From Clostridia bacterium (GTDB lineage Bacteria; Bacillota; Limnochordia; DTU080; RSA5), in assembly GCA_002919235.1 (NCBI GenBank), contig PKEX01000047.1:1-42111 (forward strand): a DNA stretch of 42,111 nucleotides, read 5' to 3'. The translations under genes and the position numbers were made by a program. Below the pieces are notes generated by a model. That model did not search any database, was not told where the DNA came from, and saw nothing but the letters and a program-made list of their open reading frames with translations. This document shows positions 33,841-42,111 of this stretch, one piece after another; positions within the stretch are counted from its first letter, which is position 1; each line of letters begins with the position of its first letter.

Positions 33841-34998
33841 GTGCGGATCGTTGTCTCGGGGTACTATGGGTTTGGAAATGCCGGAGACGAGGCTGTGCTC
33901 CAGGGGTTGCTGGCTAGCCTCAGGGAGGCCGCGGGCGACGAGGCGCTGCACGTGACGGTGCTGAGCGGCGACCCGGCGGCGACGGCGGCACAGCACGGCG
34001 TAGAGGCGGTGCCGCGGCAGCACGCCGGGGCGGTCCGGGGCGCCCTGCGCCGGGCCGACCTGCTCATCAGCGGGGGCGGCGGGCTGCTGCAGGACCGGAC
34101 CAGCGCGCGCTCGCCCCTGTACTACCTCGGGGTCATCGCAATGGCCCGCGCCCTGCGGGTGCCCGTCTACCTTTATGGGCAAGGCGTCGGGCCGATCCGG
34201 AGGCCGTGGCTCCAGCGGGTGGCGGCCATGTGCTTGAAAAGCGTGGCCGGCGCCGGGGTGCGGGACGAGGCGTCGGCGCGGCGCCTTCTCGAGCTGGGCG
34301 TGCCCCGGGAGCGCATCGCGGTGACGGCGGACGCGGCGTTCGCCCTCGCGCCGCCGGGGGCGGCCGCACGGGAGGCGGCGCGAAACCGGCTGGGGCCGGC
34401 GGACCGGCGGCTGATCGGCGTCGTCTGGCGTTCGCCCTGGGTTGAAGAGGGCATTGGGGAAAGCGGCCGGCACACCGTCCGCCGGGGCGTGGCGGAGGCC
34501 GTCGCGCGGTTCGCTCAGGCTCACGGCGGGAGCGTTGTGGTGTTCCCGTTTCACCCGGAGATGGACGAGGAAGACGCGGTGCGCTTTGCCGGGGAGGTGG
34601 CCGCCGAAGGGGCCGATGCGGTGCGGTGGCCGGGGGACGCAGCGATGTCGTTTGCTGGAGAGCCGGCGGCGCCCGCAGGTCCTTGGATGACGCTGCTGGC
34701 CGCCGTGGACGTGGCGCTCTGCGTCCGCTTTCACGGGCTGGTCTTTGCGGCGATGGCGGGCGTGCCGGCGGTGGCGCTGGCCTACGACCCCAAAGTGCGG
34801 CACTTGGCCGAGGATCTGGGCGTCCCGTGGTTTGCCCCCGGTGCGGGCCCGGAGGCCATCCGTGAGGCGCTGGAGCAGGTGTGGGCGGAGCGAGAGGCCG
34901 TTTCCCGCAAGCTCTCGGCACGGGCGGCGGAGCTTCGCACCCGCGCGCGGGCGGAGGGGAAGCGGGCGATCGAGTTGGCGCGAAAGGCGCGGTGTTAG
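33841..34998 (+). CDS. csaB: Polysaccharide pyruvyl transferase CsaB
   Basis: Adds pyruvate ketals to secondary cell-wall polymer, the anchor for S-layer (SLH-domain) proteins. The protein has 385 residues. It opens with the family's RIVVSGYYGFGNAGDEAVLQ. The middle has ADLLISGGGGLLQDRTSARSPLYYL and LYGQGVGPIRRPW. The C-terminal half holds VVVFPFHPEMDEEDA and VALCVRFHGLVFAAMAGVP (the conserved RxHG motif). The GTG start has GGGGAG about 10 nt upstream. It is followed at once by a WecG/TagA-type transferase gene, a common pairing in cell-wall polymer loci. It implies a pyruvylated wall polymer and probably an SLH-anchored surface layer. Confidence 0.93.
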   Translation: MRIVVSGYYGFGNAGDEAVLQGLLASLREAAGDEALHVTVLSGDPAATAAQHGVEAVPRQHAGAVRGALRRADLLISGGGGLLQDRTSARSPLYYLGVIAMARALRVPVYLYGQGVGPIRRPWLQRVAAMCLKSVAGAGVRDEASARRLLELGVPRERIAVTADAAFALAPPGAAAREAARNRLGPADRRLIGVVWRSPWVEEGIGESGRHTVRRGVAEAVARFAQAHGGSVVVFPFHPEMDEEDAVRFAGEVAAEGADAVRWPGDAAMSFAGEPAAPAGPWMTLLAAVDVALCVRFHGLVFAAMAGVPAVALAYDPKVRHLAEDLGVPWFAPGAGPEAIREALEQVWAEREAVSRKLSARAAELRTRARAEGKRAIELARKARC

Positions 34999-35864
34999 CG
35001 TTGGCGCGGGCGACGCAGGGAAGGCTTGAGAGCCGGGACCCGCGGGCGGCCCTCCGCGTGGATATCCTGGGAGTGGGCTGTGACCGGGTGACGGCCCGGG
35101 AGGCCTTGGAACGAATTCTCTCTTTTTGGGACGGGACGGGTGCCGGCGATTTGTCCGGGACGGCGTCTCCTCGAGGACAGGCTCCCCCGGGCGCCGGCAC
35201 GGCGGAGCAGGGGTGCTTTCAGGTCGTCACGCTCAACCCGGAGATGATCATGGCCGCCCAGCGGGATCCGGCGCTGCGGGACGCGCTCAACGCCAGCGCC
35301 CTCACGGTTCCGGACGGCATCGGCGTGGTGTGGGCGTCCCGGCTCTTGGGCGATCCGCTGCCCGAGCGGGTGGCCGGGATCGACCTGGCCGAGGCGGCCC
35401 TGGAGGCGGCAGCGCGGGAGGGGCGCACGGCCTTTTTTCTCGGGGCGGAGCCGGGCGTGGCGGAGGCGGCGGCGGAGCGCCTCTGCCGGCGCATCCCAGG
35501 GCTGCGGGTGACCGGCGTCCACCACGGGTACTTCTCCGAGGCGGAAAACGAAGCGGTCCTCAGCATGATCGCCGAACGGGCGCCCGATCTGCTCCTGGTG
35601 GGACTCGGCGCGCCCAAGCAAGAGCTCTGGATTCACCGCCACCGGGACCGGCTGAGGGCCCGGGTCGCCATGGGAGTCGGCGGGGCGCTGGACGTGTTCG
35701 CAGGGAGGGTGCGGCGAGCCCCCCGGCTGTGGCAGAAGTTGGGCCTGGAGTGGGCGTACCGCTTGGTTCAGCAGCCGCGGCGGTTCCGGCGCACGCTGGT
35801 GCTGCCTCGTTTCGCGTGGGCGGTTCTCCGTCGCAGGCTCTATCGTTCGATTCCCGGTGAATGA
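34992..35864 (+). CDS. WecG/TagA/CpsF family glycosyltransferase
   Basis: Transfers N-acetylmannosamine or a related sugar onto a lipid-linked carrier in wall polymer synthesis. The protein has about 290 residues. Conserved blocks are VDILGVGCDRVTAREALERI, VTLNPEMIMAAQRDPALRDA, LTVPDGIGVVWASRLLGDPL, FFLGAEPGVAEAAAERL and DLLLVGLGAPKQELWIHRHR. The region DGTGAGDLSGTASPRGQAPP is a small Gly/Pro-rich insertion after the first helix. The start is uncertain: GTG 34992 (overlapping the csaB stop, AAAGG nearby) or TTG 35001. Tight coupling to csaB suggests the same polymer pathway. Confidence 0.9.
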   Translation: MLALARATQGRLESRDPRAALRVDILGVGCDRVTAREALERILSFWDGTGAGDLSGTASPRGQAPPGAGTAEQGCFQVVTLNPEMIMAAQRDPALRDALNASALTVPDGIGVVWASRLLGDPLPERVAGIDLAEAALEAAAREGRTAFFLGAEPGVAEAAAERLCRRIPGLRVTGVHHGYFSEAENEAVLSMIAERAPDLLLVGLGAPKQELWIHRHRDRLRARVAMGVGGALDVFAGRVRRAPRLWQKLGLEWAYRLVQQPRRFRRTLVLPRFAWAVLRRRLYRSIPGE

Positions 35865-36012
35865 CGGCGGGCGGCGAGGCCGGTTCGCGCCTTGTGGTGC
35901 GTGCGGCTTCGATGGGTGCGGCTTCGAGGTGGACGAGCGACGGCCCGCGTCCGGCAGGGCTTTGAGCGGGTCGTCTCCTGCGGGACGCGCCGTTCGGGAA
36001 GGGGAGGCAGCC

Positions 36013-36873
36013 ATGAGACGGGCGAAGCGGGTGGCCATCGATTACATCGGTGTCGCGGCGGGTTCGGCTCTGGTCGCGCTGGCGCTCGACTGGTTTCTCG
36101 TCCCCAACAAGATCGCCGCCGGCGGCGTCAGCGGGTTCGCCACCGTCCTGCACTACGTCTTCGGCTGGCCCGTGGGCGTGGTGATGCTGGCGGTCAACGC
36201 GCCGCTCTTCGTGCTGAGCATCCGCTACGTGGGCCTGCGGTTCGGCGTGAAGACCATCTTCGGCACGGTGGTCACGTCCGTGCTGGTGGACGTGCTGGCG
36301 CCGTTTCTTTCGCCGCTGACCCGAGACCCGGTGCTGGCCGCCATCTACGGCGGCGTGCTGGCGGGGATCGGGATCGGCGTCACGTTCCGCTACGGCGGCT
36401 CCACCGGCGGCACGGACATGGCCGCCCGCCTGCTCCACCGGTTCACAGGGATCAGCGTCGGCCGGTCGCTGCTCATCTTTGATGGCTTCGTGATCCTGCT
36501 GGCCGGTATCGTCTTCAATCCGGAGCTGGCGCTTTATGCGTTCCTCTCCGTCTTCGTCACCAGCAAGGCTATCGACGTGATCCAGGAAGGCTCGAGCTAC
36601 GCGAAAGGCGCCTTTATCATCTCGGAGAAGGCGGGCGAGATCGGCGACAGGATCCTGCGGGAGCTGGACCGCGGCGTGACGGCGCTCAAAGGGAAAGGGC
36701 TTTACACCCAGTCCGACCGGGAGGTACTTTTTGTCATCGTCTCCCGCCAGGAGATCCACGCGTTGAGCAAGCTGGTGCACAGCGTGGATCCCCGGGCGTT
36801 TATGGTGATCACCGACGTCTCGGACGTGCTGGGAGAAGGGTTCAAGATGTACGAAGCCGGGATGCAGGGGTAA
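36013..36873 (+). CDS. YitT family membrane protein
   Basis: Protein of 286 residues. Five or six membrane segments form the N-terminal YitT (DUF161) domain: IDYIGVAAGSALVALALDWF, KIAAGGVSGFATVLHYVFGWP, and RYGGSTGGTDMAARLLHRF. The C-terminal soluble DUF2179 domain is GAFIISEKAGEIGDRIL, RGVTALKGKGLYTQSDREVL and DPRAFMVITDVSDVLGEGF. The ATG has AAGGGGAGG 6 nt upstream; a longer in-frame start inside the previous gene has no homology. B. subtilis carries a yitT paralogue (yvjA) in the matching ctpB-minJ area. Function in Bacillota is not established. Confidence 0.92.
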   Translation: MRRAKRVAIDYIGVAAGSALVALALDWFLVPNKIAAGGVSGFATVLHYVFGWPVGVVMLAVNAPLFVLSIRYVGLRFGVKTIFGTVVTSVLVDVLAPFLSPLTRDPVLAAIYGGVLAGIGIGVTFRYGGSTGGTDMAARLLHRFTGISVGRSLLIFDGFVILLAGIVFNPELALYAFLSVFVTSKAIDVIQEGSSYAKGAFIISEKAGEIGDRILRELDRGVTALKGKGLYTQSDREVLFVIVSRQEIHALSKLVHSVDPRAFMVITDVSDVLGEGFKMYEAGMQG

Positions 36874-36890
36874 CTTCCGGCGATCGTGCA

Positions 36891-36912
36891 GGCTCCCCCA
36901 GCCGGGGCCTTT
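36891..36912 (+). terminator. Weak terminator after the YitT gene
   Basis: A 6-bp stem GGCTCC/GGGGCC (one wobble pair) with a 7-nt loop is followed by TTTGGTT. It lies 18 nt after the stop codon. Confidence 0.4.
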
Positions 36913-36914
36913 GG

Positions 36915-36943
36915 TTGCCGCCAGGTGCGGCCTGCGTTATAAT
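36915..36943 (+). promoter_or_regulatory. Sigma-A promoter of the ctpA-type gene
   Basis: TTGCCG, a 17-nt spacer and a perfect TATAAT, about 70 nt before the start codon. A likely housekeeping promoter for the protease, PDZ protein and deacetylase genes. Confidence 0.8.
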
Positions 36944-37018
36944 CGAGGTTGCACGCATAGTCTTAATGTATCTCGCTGCGTGTGCCTTCATGCGCTTGGC
37001 CGGGGTGGGTGAGCCTAT

Positions 37019-38290
37019 TTGACGAAGTCCAGGCGGTTGCTGCTCGCAACTCTCGTCGTGCTGGCCATCGCGGGCGGGGCCGTCCTGTGGTCCGCCCAGC
37101 TTGGCGCGCAAGTGGACTCGGCGGGCGGAGAGAGCCTGCGCACGGTCCTCGAAGTGATCTCCCTCCTCAAGACCCAGTACATCGAAGACATCGATACCAT
37201 GTCGCTGGTGGCCGGGTACATCGAGATGGGAACCATCAACGGGATGATCAAGGCCGCGATCAGCGACGACCCGTACACGCGCTACCTCGACGTCAAAGGG
37301 TTCGAGCAGATGCAGATCGACACCCACGGCGAGTACGGCGGCATCGGCATCACGGTGGGGATCAAGGACGACGTGATCACCGTGGTCGCGCCGTTCGAGG
37401 GGACGCCGGGGTTTGAGGCGGGCTTGCGCCCGGGGGATCAGATCATCTCCATCGACGGCAAGTCTACGGAGTTTATGTCGCTGGATGAAGCGGTCAGCCT
37501 GATGCGGGGGCCCGAAGGCGAACCGGTGGTGCTGGGCATCCGCCGCCGGGGCGGCGAGCCCTTCGAGGTGACCATCGTCCGGCGGATCATCCAGGTGCCC
37601 AGCGTCACGGATGTGGAGCTGTTCGAGCCGTGGACGTTTCCGGACCAGGCGTATTCGTTTGGTTACATCCGGCTGCAGCGCTTCAGCGAAAAGACCAACG
37701 AGGAGATGGAGGAGGCCCTCCGCTCGCTGGAGGGCAAGGCGGCCGGGCTGATCCTGGACCTGCGCGACAATCCCGGCGGAACCCTGAACGCCGCCATCGA
37801 CGTGGCCAACAAGTTCCTGCCTGACGGGCCCATCGTCCACATCGTGGGCAGGAACCAGCGCCGCCAGACCATCTACGCTTTCCCCCGGGGGACGCATCCC
37901 CCGCTCCCCATGGTGGTCCTGGTAAACGGGTACAGCGCCAGCGCGTCGGAGATCGTCTCCGGAGCCCTGCAGGATCGGGGCTACGCCACGCTGGTGGGCA
38001 CCACCACCTTCGGCAAGGGCCTGGTGCAGACGGTGATCCCCTTGCGGGACGGCTCGGCGCTTTCCCTGACGTCGGCCCGGTATGAGACGGCCGGTGGCCG
38101 GGATATCCACAAGGAGGGGATCGTCCCCGACATCATCGTCGAGATGCCCGATGCCGCGGAGTTGCTGGGCGAGGATGCGGACGGCGAGGTGCTGGTGGCC
38201 ACCATCCCCCTGGAGAAAGACCCGCAGTTTCTGAAAGCCGTCGAAGTCTTGATGGAGAAAGTCAGCCGGCAAGTGGCCGCGGCCGGATAA
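37019..38290 (+). CDS. C-terminal processing peptidase (S41 family, CtpA/CtpB)
   Basis: Serine-lysine protease of 423 residues exported through an N-terminal membrane or signal segment (LLLATLVVLAIAGGAVLW). The PDZ domain is EYGGIGITVGIKDDVITVVA with GFEAGLRPGDQIISIDG. The catalytic core has LILDLRDNPGGTLNAAIDVA. The nucleophile region GYSASASEIVSGALQD gives Ser310, and GKGLVQ gives Lys333 and Gln337, in line with the B. subtilis CtpB triad. The TTG start lies after GGGTGGGTGAG. B. subtilis ctpB is also followed by minJ and cuts SpoIVFA in the sporulation sigma-K checkpoint. A general protein-processing role is equally possible here. Confidence 0.94.
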   Translation: MTKSRRLLLATLVVLAIAGGAVLWSAQLGAQVDSAGGESLRTVLEVISLLKTQYIEDIDTMSLVAGYIEMGTINGMIKAAISDDPYTRYLDVKGFEQMQIDTHGEYGGIGITVGIKDDVITVVAPFEGTPGFEAGLRPGDQIISIDGKSTEFMSLDEAVSLMRGPEGEPVVLGIRRRGGEPFEVTIVRRIIQVPSVTDVELFEPWTFPDQAYSFGYIRLQRFSEKTNEEMEEALRSLEGKAAGLILDLRDNPGGTLNAAIDVANKFLPDGPIVHIVGRNQRRQTIYAFPRGTHPPLPMVVLVNGYSASASEIVSGALQDRGYATLVGTTTFGKGLVQTVIPLRDGSALSLTSARYETAGGRDIHKEGIVPDIIVEMPDAAELLGEDADGEVLVATIPLEKDPQFLKAVEVLMEKVSRQVAAAG

Positions 38291-38311
38291 GCCGGGTAAG
38301 TAGGTGGCCTC

Positions 38312-39580
38312 ATGCCTGTAGTGGAGCTCATACGGCTGCTGGGTCAAACGGCCGCCGCGGCGGTGCTGCGGTTTGACTTCTTGCTGATCATCGGCGTCGT
38401 GCTGCTGATGGTCTACACGCAGTACCAGAGGGCGGCTATGCTGGAGCAGCGGCTTTTTGGATTCGTGCGCAACCGCCCTGGCGAGCAGCTGGTCCAGTCC
38501 GTGCTGGACGGCATTTTGGGCGGCGCCATCGCGACGGTGGTCTTCGTCGTGATGGGGGTGTCGCTGAACGAGGTCGGGATCTGGTACCTCTGGGGCCTCG
38601 CGCTCCTCTTGATGCTGGTTCAACCGCGGTTCATGTGCTTCTCCTACGGCGCCGGAATCCTGGCGCTTTCCCACCTGATCCTCGGTGTGCCGTCCATCGA
38701 CGTTCCCGCTCTGATGGCGCTCGTCGCCGTGCTGCACCTGGTCGAAGCCGTCTTGATCCTCCTTTCCGGCGCCCGCAGCGCCAGCCCGCTCTACGTGCGG
38801 AGCGGCCGGGGCGACGTGGTGGGCGCCTTTTCGCTGCAGAAGTTTTGGCCGCTGCCTTTCATCGCGCTGATCGGGGCGGCGGTGCCGGTGGAGATCCTGC
38901 AGGGAGTGCCGGCTGTGGACATGCCGGATTGGTGGCCCATCATCCGGCCCTCCCAGCCGGCGCCGCCGGGGATGGAGTACGCGTTTGCGCTCTTTCCCGT
39001 GGTGGCGGCGCTGGGATACGGCGACATCGCCGTGACGCGCGCGCCGGCGGTGAAGGCGAGGCAGACGTCGGCGCGCCTGCTGCTCTACAGTGCCGGGCTC
39101 CTGGCGCTGGCCGTACTTTCGCAGCACGGCTGGGTCTGGGCCTTCTTGGCGGCGCTCTATTCGCCCCTGGTTCACGAGTGGGTCATCCAGACCGCCCGCC
39201 GTTCGGAGCTGGAGGGCGAGCCGAAGTTCGCCGGCAGGGAGACGATGGTCCTGGACGTGCACCCGGATTCGCCGGCAGCCCGCGGCGGCGTGCAGCCCGG
39301 GGACATCATCCTCGCCGTCAACGGCATCCGGGTCGCCACCCGGCAGGACCTAGCCGACGCCATGACCCCGTGGGCCTTCGATGTAAAAGTCGAGGTGGAG
39401 AATGGTCTGACGGGAGAGCGTCGAACTCTACTCTGTCCCGGGAAAGTCCCGCCCCTGGGCGTGCTGCTGGTGCCAGGCGCCGACGGCGGCCTCTACTTGG
39501 ACCTGCGAGAACGGCCCCGCTGGCAGCGGCTCCTGGACAGGTGGGCCCGGTTTTGGAGCACTCGATCCCTGAGGCGCTGA
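38312..39580 (+). CDS. MinJ-like PDZ-domain membrane protein
   Basis: Protein of 422 residues with about eight membrane segments (for example FDFLLIIGVVLLMVYTQY, AIATVVFVVMGVSLNEVGIWYLWGLALLLML). A C-terminal PDZ domain follows (MVLDVHPDSPAARGGVQPGD, IILAVNGIRVATRQDLADAM). The membrane-plus-C-terminal-PDZ layout and the place directly behind ctpA match B. subtilis MinJ, which bridges DivIVA and MinD at division sites. Direct sequence similarity to MinJ is weak by eye, so the name rests mostly on architecture and synteny. The ATG follows AGGTGG and lies 21 nt after the protease stop codon. Confidence 0.75.
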   Translation: MPVVELIRLLGQTAAAAVLRFDFLLIIGVVLLMVYTQYQRAAMLEQRLFGFVRNRPGEQLVQSVLDGILGGAIATVVFVVMGVSLNEVGIWYLWGLALLLMLVQPRFMCFSYGAGILALSHLILGVPSIDVPALMALVAVLHLVEAVLILLSGARSASPLYVRSGRGDVVGAFSLQKFWPLPFIALIGAAVPVEILQGVPAVDMPDWWPIIRPSQPAPPGMEYAFALFPVVAALGYGDIAVTRAPAVKARQTSARLLLYSAGLLALAVLSQHGWVWAFLAALYSPLVHEWVIQTARRSELEGEPKFAGRETMVLDVHPDSPAARGGVQPGDIILAVNGIRVATRQDLADAMTPWAFDVKVEVENGLTGERRTLLCPGKVPPLGVLLVPGADGGLYLDLRERPRWQRLLDRWARFWSTRSLRR

Positions 39581-39602
39581 TGGATTAGCAGGAGTGGAAT
39601 GG

Positions 39603-41753
39603 ATGGAGCGCACAGAGCGCACGGACGGCGCGGAGCACCTGCAGCCGGAGCAGCCGCATACGCTTCGCGGCGGCCAGCCGGGGCAGTTGGACCCGTGCTG
39701 CAGCGGAGGGCCGGAGCAGGCGGAGACGCCGGCAAGCGGCCAGCCGGAGCAGTTGGAAGCGCGTGACAGCGGCCGGATGGAGGATCCGGCGACGCCGGAA
39801 CCGCTGGAGCCACCGGAGGCGCCGGAACCGCCGGAGACGCCACACAACGTTGATCCGGAACAGTCCGAAACTGGCCATGCCGGCGATCAGCCCGGGTCGC
39901 CGGCACCGGCGAAGGACGAGGAACAGGTTCCGGCACCGGAACGGGTACAGGCATGGGCCGGGGCGCAGGCCCAAACTCGTCTCCTGCTTTCACCGCAGCT
40001 CCAGCGGCTCAGCGGTGCTCCTTTTCTCACGCTCCTTTTTGCGTTGCTGTTTCTCGCGTCGCTGAGTGTGACGCTTTACGTCGCGTGGCATTCCCGCAGC
40101 GCCGCAAATCCGCAGGTGGTGCCAGGGCCCGTGACCGGAGCGCCGTCATCGGGGGCGGCGCTCTCCGGGGAAGATTTGGAGCCGGTGGAATCCGGCCAGG
40201 ACACCGCTCTCGGGGTTTCCGCTGGTCCCGCCGGCGCCCCGGATGAAGCGAATTCCGCAGCTTCTGGCGGCGCAATGGGCCCTGCCAGCGACGCAGATTC
40301 CGCAGGCACCCTCGAAGCGGTCGATTCTCTAGATGCCGCCGGGCTCGAAGCTGCGATCTTGCCCAGCGCGGCCTTTCCTGGTCTTGCCGTCGACGATGGC
40401 ACCCCGATTCTCGCAGTCGTCATCGATGACTGGGGCTATGGCTGGCAGGCGGCCCGGGATTTTCTCTCATTTGAACGGCCTCTCACGGTCGCTGTGCTGC
40501 CGCACCTCCCGTTTTCCCGGATTCACGCAGCAGAGGCGCGAGCCCGGGGGCATCAAGTCATCCTGCACCTTCCGATGGAGCCTTTGGGTAGCCAGTGGGA
40601 ACTCGGTGAAGGAACCGTCACCACCACCATGGCGTCGGACGAGATCGCGGCCGGCATCGCCCGGGCGCTGGCGTCGGTTCCCTACGTAAGCGGAGTTAAC
40701 AACCACATGGGCTCCAAAGCTACCGCCGACCGGCGCGTCATGACCGATGTCCTCACGGTCGTCAAACAGTACGACCTCCTTTTCCTCGACAGCCGCACTA
40801 CGGCCCAGAGCGTCGTGCCGGAAGTAGGGAGCGAGCTCGGCGCACTTGTCCTGGTGAACGACGGCTTTATCGACAACGACCACGACCCGGCAAGGATCAC
40901 GGAGCGCATCTTGTCCGGTGCCCGCCTGGCCAAGCAGCGCGGGTACGCCATCGTCATCGGGCACGTCAGGCCCGAGACCTACCAGGGACTGATGGCCAGC
41001 CTTCCGGAGCTGGACAAAGAGGGTGTCCAGCTCGTCTATCTCTCGGACGTGCTGCGGCGTGCCTACCCCGGCATCGCGGAGGTTCGTGGACCGGCCCCTG
41101 AACGGGTCCCGGGCCGGGAGCTTGAGCGGCGGCCGGGATTGGACCTCGCGCCGCCCATGGCACCCTCCCGCGAACTCGTCCCCGAACCCGATCTTGAACC
41201 GGCCCCCGAGCCGGACTCCAGACGGCTGCCCGCCGGGCCGGACGCCGAACCGGGCCCTGCACTGGACCTTGGACCGCTCGCCGAGCCGGCCCCTGGGCCA
41301 GTGCCCGAGTTGAACTCCGAGCAAGTTCCCGAGCCGGACTCCGAGCCGCTCCCCGGGCCCGATTTCGAACCGGTCGCTGAGGTGGATCGTGTGCCAGTCC
41401 CTGAAGCGGGCTTTGAAGGGGCGCCCGAGCCAGACCCCCAGCTGAGGTCTGGACTGGATCCTGCCGCAGAGCTCGTCGCAGCGCCGCTATCCGCTCCAGG
41501 CTTTGAACCAGCCGATTTCTCCAGCGCTGTGGAAGCGTCGCTCACACTGCCAGAGCCGGAGACCCCCACGGCCCAGGTGGAGGGGATGCGTGTGCCCGGG
41601 TCCGCCACGGCACCGGCTGCGGCCCTGGATCTGCCGGAGGACGACAACGAACCCGTTTCGCCAGACCCCTCCGAGCTTTCACCGGCTGCGTCCGGAGGCT
41701 CTCCAGAGCATTACGCAGGTTCCGGCCAAGCTGGAGATCCAACGCCCTATTGA
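39603..41753 (+). CDS. Divergent polysaccharide deacetylase family protein with long acidic tails
   Basis: Protein of 716 residues. Residues 1-135 are Pro/Glu-rich and probably cytoplasmic, then one membrane span (FLTLLFALLFLASLSVTLYVAW). A linker leads to a divergent polysaccharide deacetylase (YibQ/DUF610-like) domain around residues 260-490: LAVVIDDWGYGWQAARDFLS, QVILHLPMEPLGSQWELGEG, GVNNHMGSKATADRRVMTDV, LFLDSRTTAQS and YAIVIGHVRPETYQGL. The Asp-Asp and His residues of the catalytic motifs are present. The last 210 residues are repeats of the type PEPDSEP, much longer than in usual members. The ATG is chosen because AGGAG lies 8 nt upstream; a GTG three codons earlier is the alternative. 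It may process an extracellular glycan; the substrate is unknown. Confidence 0.88.
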   Translation: MERTERTDGAEHLQPEQPHTLRGGQPGQLDPCCSGGPEQAETPASGQPEQLEARDSGRMEDPATPEPLEPPEAPEPPETPHNVDPEQSETGHAGDQPGSPAPAKDEEQVPAPERVQAWAGAQAQTRLLLSPQLQRLSGAPFLTLLFALLFLASLSVTLYVAWHSRSAANPQVVPGPVTGAPSSGAALSGEDLEPVESGQDTALGVSAGPAGAPDEANSAASGGAMGPASDADSAGTLEAVDSLDAAGLEAAILPSAAFPGLAVDDGTPILAVVIDDWGYGWQAARDFLSFERPLTVAVLPHLPFSRIHAAEARARGHQVILHLPMEPLGSQWELGEGTVTTTMASDEIAAGIARALASVPYVSGVNNHMGSKATADRRVMTDVLTVVKQYDLLFLDSRTTAQSVVPEVGSELGALVLVNDGFIDNDHDPARITERILSGARLAKQRGYAIVIGHVRPETYQGLMASLPELDKEGVQLVYLSDVLRRAYPGIAEVRGPAPERVPGRELERRPGLDLAPPMAPSRELVPEPDLEPAPEPDSRRLPAGPDAEPGPALDLGPLAEPAPGPVPELNSEQVPEPDSEPLPGPDFEPVAEVDRVPVPEAGFEGAPEPDPQLRSGLDPAAELVAAPLSAPGFEPADFSSAVEASLTLPEPETPTAQVEGMRVPGSATAPAAALDLPEDDNEPVSPDPSELSPAASGGSPEHYAGSGQAGDPTPY
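41160..41460 (+). repeat. Degenerate repeat encoding the Pro-Glu-Pro-Asp tail
   Basis: The C-terminal tail is made of imperfect units of about eight codons built around Pro-Glu-Pro-Asp-x-Glu-Pro. The DNA repeat is degenerate, so it is older or selected at protein level. Confidence 0.6.
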
Positions 41754-41798
41754 GCTGTCGCGCCCCCACCATGATCTCCATATCAGTATCATCCACGT

Positions 41799-41987
41799 TC
41801 AGGAGTCTGCGGCCGAAGTTCCGGCGGCGCAGCCGGAATCGCCGATCATCTTGAAACCCGTGTTTTCGACGAGCGTGGGCAGCTCCCGGTACGCGAACTC
41901 CGTCGTGTAGCAAGTAACCTCCCTGGTCACTCCTTCCGGACTGGTAGCCGGTTTTGCGGTGAAGCTGGTGTTCCATAAGGGCGCCAC
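41799..41987 (-). pseudogene. Possible C-terminal remnant of a methyltransferase-like gene
   Basis: Minus-strand frame of 62 codons. The part REVTCYTTEFAYRELPTLVE followed by NTGFKMIGDSG resembles the last helix and strand of class I SAM-dependent methyltransferases. Upstream on the same strand another frame reads LRGYRETIRYLDSCAMRYRR and then stops. No ribosome binding site and no catalytic motif are seen. The frames do not connect, so this is at most a broken gene. The rest of 41754-42111 shows nothing else. Confidence 0.25.
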
Positions 41988-42111
41988 GAGAGCGATTTCG
42001 CATCACGGGCGCGTTGCCGCGGCCGCCGCAGCGCGCCGGTACCGCATGGCGCAGGAGTCGAGGTAGCGAATGGTCTCCCGGTACCCCCGCAGCGTCCTGA
42101 GGGGAAGGAGG

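Noticed and set aside
34881-34991. N-terminal extension of the WecG-type protein inside csaB
   Set aside because: The extension is low-complexity Gly/Arg-rich and the family begins at the VDILGV strand shortly after the csaB stop.
36842-39262. Long open frame antisense to the ctpA-type protease and MinJ-like genes
   Set aside because: It mirrors the coding strand, is His/Asp/Arg-rich and contains no recognisable domain.

Overview
This window comes from a high-GC, Gram-positive-type (Bacillota) bacterium that is flagellated and chemotactic. The backbone follows the Bacillus subtilis order hag-flaG-fliD-fliS-fliT-hpf-secA-prfB-...-ctpB-minJ. It also carries CheC, CheD and CheX, CsaB, a YitT protein and a long-form HPF. 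GC-rich codon use, many GTG and TTG starts and strong GGAGG ribosome binding sites suggest a Symbiobacterium- or Thermaerobacter-like lineage. The species cannot be fixed from this sequence alone.

Layout. (1) Positions 1-1.8 kb, minus strand: flagellin and, beyond its terminator, a pseudaminic-acid aminotransferase gene (pseC) cut by the window edge. (2) 2.1-5.1 kb, plus strand: fliD, a FliT-like chaperone gene, flaG and fliS. Flagellin and fliD are read divergently from sigma-D-type promoters. (3) 5.2-6.1 kb, minus strand: a MerR-type DNA-binding and coiled-coil protein. (4) 6.2-8.75 kb: a free-standing structured RNA with its own promoter and terminator just upstream of hpf (probably the raiA RNA), then hpf, a minisatellite, an unknown gene, and a second structured RNA ending in a terminal stem and T-run. 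(5) 8.8-10.8 kb: an HD-GYP membrane protein and a DUF5317 protein. (6) 10.9-25.5 kb: a chemotaxis block cheW-cheY-cheR-cheC-cheD-fapA-ftsA-like-cheX-unknown-cheA-cheB-mcp-cheW, preceded by a sigma-D-like promoter and closed by a strong terminator. (7) 25.6-26.3 kb: a gene-free stretch with an 80-bp nested palindrome and the secA promoter. (8) 26.3-30.4 kb: secA and prfB, the latter with its programmed +1 frameshift. (9) 30.5-36.9 kb: envelope genes for a DUF2993-like protein, a DUF5693 membrane protein, CsaB, a WecG/TagA-type glycosyltransferase and a YitT protein. (10) 36.9-41.8 kb: a ctpA-type protease, a MinJ-like PDZ membrane protein and a divergent polysaccharide deacetylase. The last 350 bases hold at most a gene remnant.

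How it fits together. Regions 1, 2 and 6 make, cap, chaperone, probably glycosylate and steer the flagellar filament. Three promoter-like sites share the same unusual 17-nt spacing, so flagellin, cap and chemotaxis genes may be co-regulated. HPF and the RNA upstream of it belong to stationary-phase ribosome hibernation. The HD-GYP protein would break down cyclic-di-GMP, which commonly controls motility. The most unusual elements are the two large structured RNAs, the nested palindrome before secA, and the FtsA-like and FapA-like proteins built into the chemotaxis block.
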